From NCBI RefSeq assembly GCF_009649815.1, contig NZ_WJIC01000006.1, positions 186,001-250,000 of the forward strand: a DNA stretch of 64,000 nt, read 5' to 3'. Origin of the DNA: Nocardia sp. SYP-A9097 (lineage in GTDB: Bacteria; Actinomycetota; Actinomycetes; Mycobacteriales; Mycobacteriaceae). The notes under the pieces were generated by a model. That model did no database searches. It had not been told where the DNA came from and was given only the letters and a program-made list of their open reading frames with translations. The position numbers and the translations under genes were made by a program. This document shows positions 38,201 through 45,057 of the stretch, piece by piece (positions within the stretch are counted from its first letter, which is position 1; every line of letters begins with the position of its first letter).

Positions 38201-40031
38201 GGCCGCCAAGCATGCTCATCAAGCCACCGGCCGCGTTCTTCAAACCGGAGAATGCTGTAACCGTGGCACCTTGCACGCGGGAACCGAGTAGCGCGGTCGC
38301 GGCAGTAGTACGTTGCAATGCACCCAACAGCACACCGGAGCTGGCTGCCGCTGTGGTCTGCGCTGCCGAGAACCGTGCAAGCCATGTGGCACCGGCGGCC
38401 GTAGCCGCAGTCGACCGTGCAGTAGCAATAGCCGCTGCTAGACGTTGCCGGATAGTGAGCTGTTGCGCTGGCACTTCAGCACCCAAGAAAGCTAGGTATG
38501 CCCGCATAGTCGCGTTATGTGCCACCAATGCGGCAGTCTGAGCGCGAGTCGCCAACAAAGTCATCGGGGTGAACAGACCGGTGATACCGCGACCGATATT
38601 GCCCCAAGCTACAGCGAGCTCGGCGAGACCTCGCATAGCAACAAAACCGATCATCGCTGTAGCGGCTACCCCGGCATGGTCGGCAAGGAACTTCATCGAA
38701 CTACCGATAAGCTTGATACCCGTAGCGGCTACCGTGCCGGTATCGCCAGCCAGCGAGAGAAGGCTTTTACCGATATCGGTAGTAGCGTTCCCGACCTTCG
38801 ACAGCACACCGGTAAGCGTGTTGGATTCCTGTCGAACCTTGCTGATACCTTCAGACGCTTTATCTCCGGAACCCTTCAAGGTCTCGAAGAACTTTTGAAA
38901 CTTCTCACCTTCAGGGCTCTTCAACGCAGCCCATAGAGCTTGCGCGGATTCGCGGATACGGAACAGGGTTCGAACTACCCCGGAGTCTTCTTTAAGCCCG
39001 AATGTGGCCGCAGCGCCTTTATATTCGCCGTTCCGGAGGATAGACCAAACACCTTGCACACCGTCGTATGCGGCGCGTGCTCTTACGCCCCACTTTTCGT
39101 AATTGGATGCGACACCATCGATAGACGCACCATGCGACTTGAATGCTGCACCGAGATCTTTGACACCGGTAGCGATATTCTGTGAAGCGGCTTTAACGAT
39201 CGGGGTGACCTTATCCGCCCACCCGGTGAGCCCTCCAAGAGAGCCCTTCATCATGTCCAGGAACGGCGATAGAGCCGCTTCACCGACACGACCTAGGGCC
39301 GCATGCAAGTTAGACCAGGCACCGCGAAGCGTTTTACCTGATTCGAGAGCAGCGCCGCCGATATGTTCACGGATAACCTTTTGGAACGTGGCCGCATCAA
39401 TTTTGCCACGCTTAACCATGTCCGCGAGACCGTCAGCCGACTTGCCGTAAGACTCTTGCAACCAAGTAAAGATCGGAATGCCACGGTCGGAAAGCTGATT
39501 CAAATCGTCGGTGTAAGCTTTACCGCCGGTTTGAACCTTGTTAAGGATCGAACCCATATCACCGAGAGACGTTCCCGCGATAGTCGCGGCATCCGCCGTC
39601 AGCTTAAGATACTTAGTTAGATCTTCACCAGGCTTCACACCCGCAGCGACAGCAGAAGCAGCAATAGTAGCGGCTTCGCCCAAACCGAACGCGGTACCTT
39701 TCACGGACGCCAGAGCAGAGTCCATGATGCCCGCTACGTTCTGGGTGGAGTTGCCCAGACCGGCAAGCTTGCCTTTAGCGTCATCGATCGCGGTCATACG
39801 AGAGAAGCCCGCAGAAAGAGCGGTACCGATAACCGCGCCAGCAGCTAGACCGATACCCGCAGCAGCGGTCTTAAACGTGGTTCCGATACCCGAAGCAAGA
39901 TGAGATCCGATACCTAGACCCGCACGGCTCGCGCCGGGTTCCGCGCCTTTGAGCGCCTTCTCAACTTGCCCGGGAACCTTGCTGTCTTCGATAACCAGCG
40001 AGACATACGCCTCACCTAGTTCGACCGCCAT
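35229..40031 (-). CDS. Phage tail tape-measure protein with NlpC/P60-like domain
   Basis: 1,600 residues, the longest gene in the window. The N-terminus (MAVELGEAYVSLVIEDSKVPG) and a Gly/Ala-rich hydrophobic segment near residues 50-75 are typical of siphophage tape-measure proteins of actinobacteriophages. Long helical and Ala/Gly-rich stretches follow. Around residue 1161 the motif HPYKWGG...FDCSGFVGFLQ supplies an NlpC/P60 catalytic Cys, and GSHMAATIAG the His, so it carries a peptidoglycan hydrolase that may help DNA entry. The C-terminus has a charged coiled coil. Its ATG overlaps the preceding stop (TGATG). Its length sets tail length in a helper or ancestral phage. Confidence 0.92.
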   Translation of the reverse strand: MAVELGEAYVSLVIEDSKVPGQVEKALKGAEPGASRAGLGIGSHLASGIGTTFKTAAAGIGLAAGAVIGTALSAGFSRMTAIDDAKGKLAGLGNSTQNVAGIMDSALASVKGTAFGLGEAATIAASAVAAGVKPGEDLTKYLKLTADAATIAGTSLGDMGSILNKVQTGGKAYTDDLNQLSDRGIPIFTWLQESYGKSADGLADMVKRGKIDAATFQKVIREHIGGAALESGKTLRGAWSNLHAALGRVGEAALSPFLDMMKGSLGGLTGWADKVTPIVKAASQNIATGVKDLGAAFKSHGASIDGVASNYEKWGVRARAAYDGVQGVWSILRNGEYKGAAATFGLKEDSGVVRTLFRIRESAQALWAALKSPEGEKFQKFFETLKGSGDKASEGISKVRQESNTLTGVLSKVGNATTDIGKSLLSLAGDTGTVAATGIKLIGSSMKFLADHAGVAATAMIGFVAMRGLAELAVAWGNIGRGITGLFTPMTLLATRAQTAALVAHNATMRAYLAFLGAEVPAQQLTIRQRLAAAIATARSTAATAAGATWLARFSAAQTTAAASSGVLLGALQRTTAATALLGSRVQGATVTAFSGLKNAAGGLMSMLGGPWGIALLAAGAGLMAYKSDADQAKRVQDALSTATIQGSKAQLQFSAALDQSRGALDANAKSAARKLLESNLASITEVANEGHSPWSSFQKKIFTWNAADVNKQYDSVQRAIDQNDTLKKVLKDQKLEMSDLGPIVAEGGVKYDALISAFEKTGDAGADVAASIRNTRDELQRATSEAKVSTPGFGTLSEAISVLADESSTADQRLSAMKRALDALSGKPVDVGDALQAYNQVLRDTADATQDTWDKAKGFGDQLIKDGQIDTATTNGDKLKSILDNIKKTTLDIASTGDQKALNDTLAKNVDQFKALAQATGLNEDQITALAASINLVPKNIQFLATLQGDGNITQKLAAIKVALEESQRTGQNGITVPIKEEGRQQVLDALNAAHAKVEEVTGQPGVFRIIAPTDDVLKAIQKIVDLKIPDKNFDVVETYTRIQRGINDPNVRNNAAPFSPESGYQHYAVGGSISGAGTGTSDSIPAMLSHGEHVWTAKEVDAVGGQNAMYGLRARALAGGFKFAKGGTPYGITEAVKAAQDMEGHPYKWGGVGPTQFDCSGFVGFLQQVAMGLGRVAKRLYTTNTLMDGATAGLETGLGPSGTWFQVGTSGSHMAATIAGMNVESGGAKGTSGIGGGRAGAADSQFTAKFHLPNSLIAGISSLTTGGKLIEWTDDDELELLQLQESVNQAKENRDKVYANSKSSDSDRRKADLDVTSAQNKVVKKQEQKDKQGQIEGGNRVAPQAPALSKHYTDEEKSYASNLQAVESANKSRNEVYDNPESTDADKQVADTALQAAIDKLENGDDSSSSSTKSVKSILTTFASNVVGSIFDAFKEQLPSKIGSSHWWDVADKAVELSSSSGDSNSSVSQALQNLGSFGASSFLGQLGYNKSAELPEWVKNLKSAAVYDTGGWLPPGGMAVNLSSSPEPIFNSPSQLQAFAGSQLQPAQGGGDTPTRAEIERMIHTRPNVTFNVADVPAAMQAFRVEQKRQSKSYIRR

Positions 40032-40918
40032 CAGTTCACCCAGCCGCTACGCCGGGCGGCTTCCCTATCAAATGAGCGTTCAAATCTGGTTTCGCTAAGT
40101 TCGCGTAGCTGCGCGATCGTAGGAATCCACAACTCGACATCGTTCCGCACAGCCCAGACCATGAATTCGTCGTCATTCTCTGGCCAAGGCTGAGAGTCTT
40201 CACCTCGATCAAGCACAAGCGCCGGGTTTATTCCAGGAACAATAGACTGACCTGTGGTATCCAGTGGCGAAGCCCATTCGGGCCAGATATCATCGAGGTT
40301 TCGGATGTGCGTCTCGCTTGCTCGGTCATCACGCGTCCGTGACGACTTAGCGATAACCAGGCTGTCTCGGACTTCTGCCATGACCTTTTGCTGACTGGCT
40401 CGCAACGTGTTGTATTCACTACGAAGTTGAATCAGCTTGCGCCAAGCCTCAGCGGTACCAGCATCCACCGCTTCGGCCATATTCCAGGCTTCACCAAGTT
40501 CTGCAACAGCCATCTCGATGCTCGCTAAAATTGGCTGCAACTGAGAATTAAGCTGGGATAGAATCTCGTCCATACCATAGATAGCCGCAGACTCAAGGTG
40601 TGCCGCTGCCCTGCCACGCAACTCGCGGACAAGCCTTAGCTTGCGCTCGGCAATCTCAGCCTTCAGATGATTAGTGCCTATCGACTCAAGCCAGGAATCC
40701 GGAATATCGCCTTGTGAAACGATAGCGTCGAGGTCAATCAGATTAGCCGATTCCGCTTGCTGCTCAATTTCGGTAAGCAGAACATCGGCCTTCAAACCTA
40801 CCGCGACAGCTTCATTGAATCCGGGGACCGATTCAAGAGCCTGCATAATACGAGGATCGTTCCGGAATCGCATCATGTTCTTTTGGTCAGCGGTGATGAA
40901 CCGCATGGGAATGTCCAT
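40031..40918 (-). CDS. Phage protein upstream of the tape measure (possible tail-assembly protein)
   Basis: 295 residues, mostly helical, starting MRFITADQKNMMRF after a short leader, with an AGAAAG ribosome binding site. It has no domain I recognise. It lies directly upstream of the tape-measure gene and overlaps it by one nucleotide. Tail-assembly chaperones usually sit there, but the typical slippery frameshift arrangement and a second chaperone frame are not evident. A structural or assembly role is inferred from position only. Confidence 0.7.
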   Translation of the reverse strand: MDIPMRFITADQKNMMRFRNDPRIMQALESVPGFNEAVAVGLKADVLLTEIEQQAESANLIDLDAIVSQGDIPDSWLESIGTNHLKAEIAERKLRLVRELRGRAAAHLESAAIYGMDEILSQLNSQLQPILASIEMAVAELGEAWNMAEAVDAGTAEAWRKLIQLRSEYNTLRASQQKVMAEVRDSLVIAKSSRTRDDRASETHIRNLDDIWPEWASPLDTTGQSIVPGINPALVLDRGEDSQPWPENDDEFMVWAVRNDVELWIPTIAQLRELSETRFERSFDREAARRSGWVN

Positions 40919-40960
40919 AACGCTTATTGCTTTCTTTCTAATATCATTGGAGGTGATCGA

Positions 40961-41122
40961 ATGCAGCCATTAGCCCGCGTAGATCCCTGCACAAAAGGTC
41001 ACATGTCCCCAGTTCAAGGGTATTTCTGCGATTTTCGAGGCAAGGTTTTTCGTCGGGGAGGGACCGGACCGGAGTCTGAGGCTGGGCCGTTGAGGGGGAG
41101 GGGAGGGGTGTACCCCAGGTAG
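40961..41122 (+). CDS. Small plus-strand phage protein with a strong ribosome binding site
   Basis: 53 residues beginning MQPLARVDPCTKGHMSPVQG. A GGAGGTGATC sequence, a near-perfect match to the 16S rRNA anti-SD, ends 1 nt before the ATG spacing region. The Cys-x3-His and later Cys resemble small zinc-binding phage proteins. It is the only plus-strand reading frame among leftward phage genes here. The C-terminal part (RGGTGPESEAGPLRGRGG) is low complexity, so the call is cautious. Confidence 0.4.
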   Translation: MQPLARVDPCTKGHMSPVQGYFCDFRGKVFRRGGTGPESEAGPLRGRGGVYPR

Positions 41123-41161
41123 GCAATTGCCTGTAGATCTAGCCGGACCCATACGTGAGAT

Positions 41162-41242
41162 CTAGTAGCCGGAGAGCCGATCCAGATAGGCCGCGGTTAC
41201 TTCATCGAGGTAGATCACGTCGCCGTATTCATTAATGCTCAT
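41162..41242 (-). CDS. Very small coupled ORF
   Basis: 26 residues, MSINEYGDVIYLDEVTAAYL followed by DRLSGY. The ATG overlaps the stop of the preceding gene (ATGA at 41239-41242), a sign of translational coupling. There is no homology I can name. Confidence 0.4.
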   Translation of the reverse strand: MSINEYGDVIYLDEVTAAYLDRLSGY

Positions 41243-41484
41243 CGGCTGATTGCCTCATCGGGTTGAGAAAGGTTCTTCATGCCCTCTGGCGGTTCTGGAC
41301 GCTTCCAGCGGCGGCAGAACAATTCGTAGGCTTCGGCCTTCGTGGCGAGTGTGCCTCCACCAGCAGCCTTGGCTTTTCGGTATGCAAGGTGTTGGTCGGA
41401 GTAGAACCAGAGTTCGAATAGCTGTCTTTGCTCCGCCTCAGTTGGCGTAGTCTTCCGACGCTGCGATTCATGAAGATAGGACAT
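41239..41484 (-). CDS. Hypothetical small phage protein
   Basis: 81 residues, MSYLHESQRRKTTPTEAEQR..., highly charged and helical, followed by an aromatic segment LFELWFYSDQHLAYRKAKAA. It has GAAAGGAACTC as ribosome binding site. Family not recognised. It precedes the tiny coupled ORF at 41162 and lies between the decoration-protein and tape-measure regions, where minor structural or connector proteins are usual. Confidence 0.6.
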   Translation of the reverse strand: MSYLHESQRRKTTPTEAEQRQLFELWFYSDQHLAYRKAKAAGGGTLATKAEAYELFCRRWKRPEPPEGMKNLSQPDEAISR

Positions 41485-41970
41485 GAGTTCCTTTCGTGTG
41501 GTTTGCCATAAATCTTGGGTGATCTGTAGGCACCCGCAATGCCGTCTAGAATGGGCACAGAGCGGACTTTTAGTCCGGTTTGGATGTAACTCCTAAGCCA
41601 GAACGTTTTCGGCCTGTCTGTGGATGGAATTCCATTCATGCGTAAGATGCGGCTCCAAGCCGCGACCGACTTAACCCAGTCGTCGGGTTACGCCTCTCTG
41701 ATCCACTGGCGCGTAGTGGGCAACTGGAGTTGCTTGGAAGTCTCGCGGTAACCGCGAGACGAATTGCAGGCGCATTGACTTGTGCATCTTTCCAAGAAGG
41801 TAACTACCCAGTGACCTAGGGATTATGTGATCGGCGTTCAAAACATCGGGCCGGTAGGGACGTATCTATGAGGTATCCGCATATGCGGCATACCCGGGTT
41901 TACCTGCGGAGCCGGGCACGTGCTTTGCGATATACGCAGTGACTTAGTTCGTGTTTGGAATGTCTCGGCA
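41485..41970. other. 486-bp non-coding stretch with several hairpins
   Basis: No supported gene. It contains at least four compact inverted repeats: CGGACT-TTT-AGTCCG (41563-41577), GCGGCT-CCA-AGCCGC (41649-41663), a 9-bp stem GTCTCGCGG-TAA-CCGCGAGAC (41740-41760), and GGTATCCGCATATGCGGCATACC-type symmetry around CCGCATATGCGG (41872-41894). Capsid or scaffold genes would be expected here in an intact phage, so this may be a deletion scar or a structured RNA. Confidence 0.5.
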
Positions 41971-42387
41971 TTAGACATCTAGGAAGACGATATTCCGCAG
42001 TGCGGTACGCGCGGCAGCATCCAGGCCGTTGCCTGCCGGAAGGGACGCTGGCTGTACGTACCCGCTCAACAGAATCTGTCCGAGTACCTGAGTAGCTCCC
42101 TCTGTAACCACGGACGGCGAGAACAGCAGACCTTTTGCGGTCTGCCGACCATCCGAAGCGTTCGGGTCGTATAGGCCGAACTGCCCGGTGGCAGTGATCT
42201 TGCCGAGAACAAGGCCGGGGAGCATAACTGAATCTGGGTAGTGGCTGGTCTTAGTGAACTTGGAAAGATCCAAGGTGATTGTGGGTGTCATCCGTTGGTC
42301 GGTAGAACCGATTGGACTGATCATCCATGGACGATTGAGTAGACGAGACTCTGTGTAGTACATAGTCATATCGTCAACAAAACTCAT
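41971..42387 (-). CDS. Phage head decoration protein
   Basis: 138 residues from the ATG at 42387 (AGGA upstream). The C-terminal half has the decoration-protein pattern: TAKGLLFSPSVVTEGATQVLG, with core TAKGLLFSP, then ILLSGYVQPASLP and GLDAAARTALRNIVFLD. These proteins stud the capsid lattice of siphophages. The gene starts within the stop of the small zinc-binding gene (TAATG). The major capsid gene that would normally follow is missing. Confidence 0.7.
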   Translation of the reverse strand: MSFVDDMTMYYTESRLLNRPWMISPIGSTDQRMTPTITLDLSKFTKTSHYPDSVMLPGLVLGKITATGQFGLYDPNASDGRQTAKGLLFSPSVVTEGATQVLGQILLSGYVQPASLPAGNGLDAAARTALRNIVFLDV

Positions 42388-42539
42388 TATGCTAGTCCTA
42401 GCTCTCTTATTAGCCGGAATGCTTCCCGGCATTTGATTTGGTATCTACGGTTTGCTGCGACAGCGCAGCGGCGGCAGGTACGGTTGTTGTATCGGTCTTG
42501 CGGACCTCTGACCGGGTGTCCGTTCTTGCAGAACTTCAT
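42387..42539 (-). CDS. Small Cys/His (zinc-ribbon-like) phage protein
   Basis: 50 residues, starting MKFCKNGHPVRGPQDRYNN and with a second pair CRRC, then ANRRYQIKCREAF. The C-x3-GHP...C-x2-C spacing is typical of small actinophage zinc-binding proteins found near HNH or replication genes. An AGGAGTGAG site lies 9 nt before the ATG. It overlaps the decoration-protein start by one base (TAATG), so the two are coupled. Confidence 0.65.
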   Translation of the reverse strand: MKFCKNGHPVRGPQDRYNNRTCRRCAVAANRRYQIKCREAFRLIRELGLA

Positions 42540-42580
42540 GCGGTCTCACTCCTGTCATCACGGTTATGGCTTCTTGGCCA

Positions 42581-42604
42581 AAAGAAAAAGCGGCCGAAGC
42601 CGCT
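42581..42604 (-). terminator. Intrinsic terminator with TTCG tetraloop (leftward)
   Basis: On the minus strand AGCGGC-TTCG-GCCGCT is followed by TTTTCTTTT, a classical rho-independent terminator. It stops leftward transcription coming from the region around 43.4-42.8 kb before the zinc-ribbon/decoration genes. Confidence 0.8.
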
Positions 42605-42806
42605 GGAAGTTTGTAACCGGGCATCAGGGGTTAGGTTGATGCTCGGCAAGAAGAGGACCCGAAAGGCACTCGTCCTCGCAGGTTTTACCGCCGGTATTCC
42701 GGCGGTCTTCCCTTGCCTGGGAAGCTTGGGGATGCCCGCTATCGGGCATCCCTCCCGGTTGATCAGGGGACCGGGCATGAATCGCTGGCTGACGAGACCC
42801 AGCGAT
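42589..42806. other. Array of five strong hairpins in a non-coding stretch
   Basis: Within 218 bp there are five stems: 42589-42604 (6 bp, tetraloop), 42687-42706 (ACCGCCGG-TATT-CCGGCGGT), 42729-42752 (10-bp stem GGGATGCCCG, loop CTAT), 42754-42775 (6 bp) and 42781-42806 (ATCGCTGG...CCAGCGAT). GGGCAT recurs around them. No protein gene fits. It may be a structured phage RNA or stacked terminators. The whole gene-free interval runs from 42540 to 43345 and also holds the two direct repeats listed next. Confidence 0.55.
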
Positions 42807-42842
42807 CTATAGAGGGGAGCCGATCTGTGATCGTCTCAACCG

Positions 42843-42903
42843 CCTCTATATATATATGCCTGTCACGACCCCCCGTATTCTGTCCATAAAGACTAGATTG
42901 TGA
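42843..42903. repeat. Direct repeat copy A (about 60 bp)
   Basis: Shares with copy B at 43100-43158 the order CTC-n-ATATAT, TGT-n-ACGACCCCCCG, TCTGT-n-CA and TAGATTGTGA. The AT-rich tract and the conserved blocks suggest a duplicated phage promoter or repressor-binding region. Confidence 0.7.
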
Positions 42904-43099
42904 CTGACGTCACAGAAGTTAGTTTCAGTGGACTGCGGGACCGGTAGCCCAAGCGGGGCTTAGACCTCGTAGTTCGAACCTTGGGGCTAAGACGTAGATT
43001 AAACCCGCCTAGATGCCCTTCTAAGCCGCGAAATGCCTTCCGGGCAACACCTGTGCTTGAGCGGCCTTTAAGTGTTTACTCTCAGGTTCGGTCGTTCCT

Positions 43100-43158
43100 C
43101 CCTCATATATATGGGTGTTACGACCCCCCGAAATCTGTGCACAAACGGTAGATTGTGA
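43100..43158. repeat. Direct repeat copy B (about 60 bp)
   Basis: Second copy, 257 bp from copy A, with the same block order: CTCATATATATG, ACGACCCCCCG, TCTGTGCA and TAGATTGTGA. Conservation in blocks separated by variable bases fits protein-binding sites rather than coding sequence. Confidence 0.7.
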
Positions 43159-43345
43159 TATAAGCCTCACGGCATGCAGAAACCCCCGGGGGCGGTTACA
43201 TCCGTAAGGACCTCCCATTTACAAGAGGAAGGTGTGCAGACGTACCCCGAGGGTTCTGTGTGGAGTAAACAGCGCCTGGTGGCGCATTAGGTCAGGTCAT
43301 CGACCAACCTCCCCCCTTTGGCCTACCCGAGCTTCGGAGTGGTTC

Positions 43346-43438
43346 CTACTTCGTCCGGCGTAACGCCGGGAACGAATCAGTACAGCCAAGGATCACCAAT
43401 GCGGAGATCGCTACAACTACAACCTCGGTCCAACTCAT
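43346..43438 (-). CDS. Tiny hydrophobic protein
   Basis: 30 residues, MSWTEVVVVAISALVILGC followed by a short charged tail ending RRTK. One membrane span followed by positive residues is apparent. AAAGG lies 8 nt before the ATG. It sits 28 bp after the resolvase-like gene on the same strand. It could be a real small membrane protein, but so short a frame may be chance. Confidence 0.35.
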   Translation of the reverse strand: MSWTEVVVVAISALVILGCTDSFPALRRTK

Positions 43439-43466
43439 TTACTGGCCTTTCTGTTTTGGGTACTAC

Positions 43467-43991
43467 CTAGGCTCCGTCCGCCTTGGCGGGTGGGAGGTCT
43501 CGCAGCGGCGGGTAGGCGCGCCGCGCGTACGTCTCTTCAGGGTTCACCGTGATCACGTCGGCCTGCCGGACCAAGGTTCCGGGTATCTGCCCATCCTCGA
43601 AGTGCTCAGGACTGGGGACTATGACCGCTTCGGCATCTAGCCGGGTGACTTGGGCTTTCAGCCGTGCCAACGGCGGCCGGCCGAATCGGGGGTCATAGAT
43701 CACCATGTCGGCAAAGTCGTAGCCGAGACGTGTTGCGAGCCTACGGATTTGGCTTTGGTCCCAGAGTTGAGCCAGCTTGGATACGTCAGTTCGCAGGTAC
43801 CCAATGGCCGTTGGCTTGTACTGCATGATCGCCCTCTCATCGTCTGGGCTGTCGAGTGCTCTGAACTCCAGGAAGCCCACGTAGAAGCCCGCGAAGTCGT
43901 CGGACTCGTCTCCGGTGCTCTGAAGCTCCAGACAGCCACCCGGGAACTCGAAGACTCCCAAGCGGTCTCGTTCGTCAGGCGTGTCGGCCAT
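43467..43991 (-). CDS. Degenerate resolvase-like protein of the E1 cassette
   Basis: 174 residues. The middle reads like the N-terminal fold of a serine recombinase: AIGYLRTD, then QIRRLATRLGYDFADMVIYD, and LKAQVTRLDAEAVIVPSPEHF. The catalytic Ser of the YxRxS motif is not present, so it is probably inactive as a recombinase and may bind DNA or protein. The C-terminus ADVITVNPEETYARRAY recurs as a remnant at 52556-52640 in E2, and the whole gene has a relative at 50272-50679. It is divergent from the three-gene operon at 44211. Function unknown. Confidence 0.7.
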   Translation of the reverse strand: MADTPDERDRLGVFEFPGGCLELQSTGDESDDFAGFYVGFLEFRALDSPDDERAIMQYKPTAIGYLRTDVSKLAQLWDQSQIRRLATRLGYDFADMVIYDPRFGRPPLARLKAQVTRLDAEAVIVPSPEHFEDGQIPGTLVRQADVITVNPEETYARRAYPPLRDLPPAKADGA

Positions 43992-43995
43992 GACT

Positions 43996-44072
43996 GCCCC
44001 TGTCGTCGCTGGTTAGGCAATCCGGGACCGGGACGACTGCACCGGCCCCGGACGCCTGGACCTCACGCTAGG
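43996..44072. promoter_or_regulatory. Conserved divergent intergenic block (E1 copy)
   Basis: A 77-bp block starting GCCCCTGTC and ending ACGCTAGG is repeated at 50684-50762 in E2. Shared words include GGCA-n-TCCGGG, GCACCGGCCCCG and ACGCCTGG. TCCGGG...CCCGGA can pair into a hairpin. It lies just upstream of the resolvase-like gene and before the divergent operon, so it probably holds both promoters and an operator. Confidence 0.65.
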
Positions 44073-44210
44073 AAGCGGTCTGTAGACGGGTCTAGAAGTA
44101 TGACAAAACTTGCTCATATTGAGCGATCAGCCAGACCACTCGGATAGTTCGAGGGATCATCGAAGGCAGCACGGAAAGTCTGTGCATACAAGCGAATACG
44201 GAGCTAGATC

Positions 44211-44552
44211 ATGCGTTTGCACTTCCTCGGCAAGGGTGGTTCAGGCGGCAACGACTGCCCCACCCTTTACGCCAATGACCAGGACAGCTACGTCATCATC
44301 GGATGGGTTACAGATCAACCCGGCACTGTCGAGATTCCTCACCTGCTGCTCGGCTTCCTGGAGCCGGACACGTTCATCAGCACCACGTTGGCGGACACAG
44401 GGCGCGGCACGTTCACCGTGTCGGGTCGGGCGATCACCGACCCTGAAACTCTGGAACAGATGACCATGGAGACCTACGAAACCGCCATTGAGGTTCCGAA
44501 GGCAGAGAGGATGTTTTTCGGTGCAGTTGCTTCGCGGAAATCCGTGGCCTGA
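44211..44552 (+). CDS. Unknown ~110-residue cassette protein (first operon gene, E1)
   Basis: 113 residues after CGGAGCTAGATC. Pattern: LHFLGKGGS, DSYVIIGWV, VEIPHLLLGFLEPDTF, DTGRGTFTVSGRAITDPE. A close relative with the same blocks (IEIPHPLLGFLEPGT) is at 50878-51207. I know such proteins only as hypothetical neighbours of DUF6879/DUF5753 genes in actinobacteria. It overlaps the DUF6879 gene by 32 nt in another frame, implying coupled translation. Confidence 0.8.
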   Translation: MRLHFLGKGGSGGNDCPTLYANDQDSYVIIGWVTDQPGTVEIPHLLLGFLEPDTFISTTLADTGRGTFTVSGRAITDPETLEQMTMETYETAIEVPKAERMFFGAVASRKSVA

Positions 44553-45057
44553 CCTGTTCGGGCAGTGCCACAGTGAAGCCTTCCACCTCGAAGTCAGGGA
44601 CACCTACGCAGTACCGAGCGAGTCAGATCCGTTGCGGCGGTTCCTGAACGGTGAGCAGGACGACTACTCATGGTTCGAACCGTGGACGCAGCTAGTACGG
44701 GCAACAACCGCCCGGGGCGTGCGTGTTACCCGTGTGCGTGTGGTTACCATCCCGCACGTGGACTATCAGCGATGGTTGCTCGCGCTAACCCGGTTGAATG
44801 CTGAAGCGGGCGAAGACATTCGGTATCTGCCTCGACATCTGGCCGGGGCTGTGCCATCGGATGACTTCTGGCTGTTGGATGACAAGCGGGTTGTGTTCAA
44901 TCTTGTTGATGAGAACGGGAGTGCGGCTGGCGCTTCGGCGCTAACCGCAGATCCGCGGATCGTTGACCAGTATCGACAGGTGAAAGAGCACCTGTGGCCG
45001 CTGGCAACGCCGTTCGCAGAGTATGTCTCCGAGCACGCGGCCGACGTCCGGCGGTGA
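44521..45057 (+). CDS. DUF6879-family protein (E1)
   Basis: 178 residues from the GTG at 44521. The DUF6879 pattern is clear: LLRGNPWPDLFGQCHSEAFHLEV (core AFHLEVRDTY), DDYSWFEPWTQLVRATTARGV, RVRVVTIPHVDYQRW, AGEDIRYLPRH and DDFWLLDDKRVVFNL. The family is actinobacterial, of unknown activity, and almost always precedes an HTH-DUF5753 regulator, which suggests it is that regulator's partner. Its stop overlaps the next start (GTGA at 45054). A second copy is at 51188-51718. Confidence 0.85.
   Translation: MQLLRGNPWPDLFGQCHSEAFHLEVRDTYAVPSESDPLRRFLNGEQDDYSWFEPWTQLVRATTARGVRVTRVRVVTIPHVDYQRWLLALTRLNAEAGEDIRYLPRHLAGAVPSDDFWLLDDKRVVFNLVDENGSAAGASALTADPRIVDQYRQVKEHLWPLATPFAEYVSEHAADVRR

Noticed and set aside
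42943..43000. tRNA-like stretch in E1 (GTAGCCCAAGCGG and GTTCGAACC words)
   Set aside because: T-arm and acceptor stems do not pair, and no anticodon arm can be drawn. Probably chance, or at best a degraded tRNA.
43021..43218. Leftward 65-codon frame overlapping direct repeat B
   Set aside because: It runs through the repeat and a terminator-like region; no ribosome binding site and Gly/Arg-rich filler sequence.
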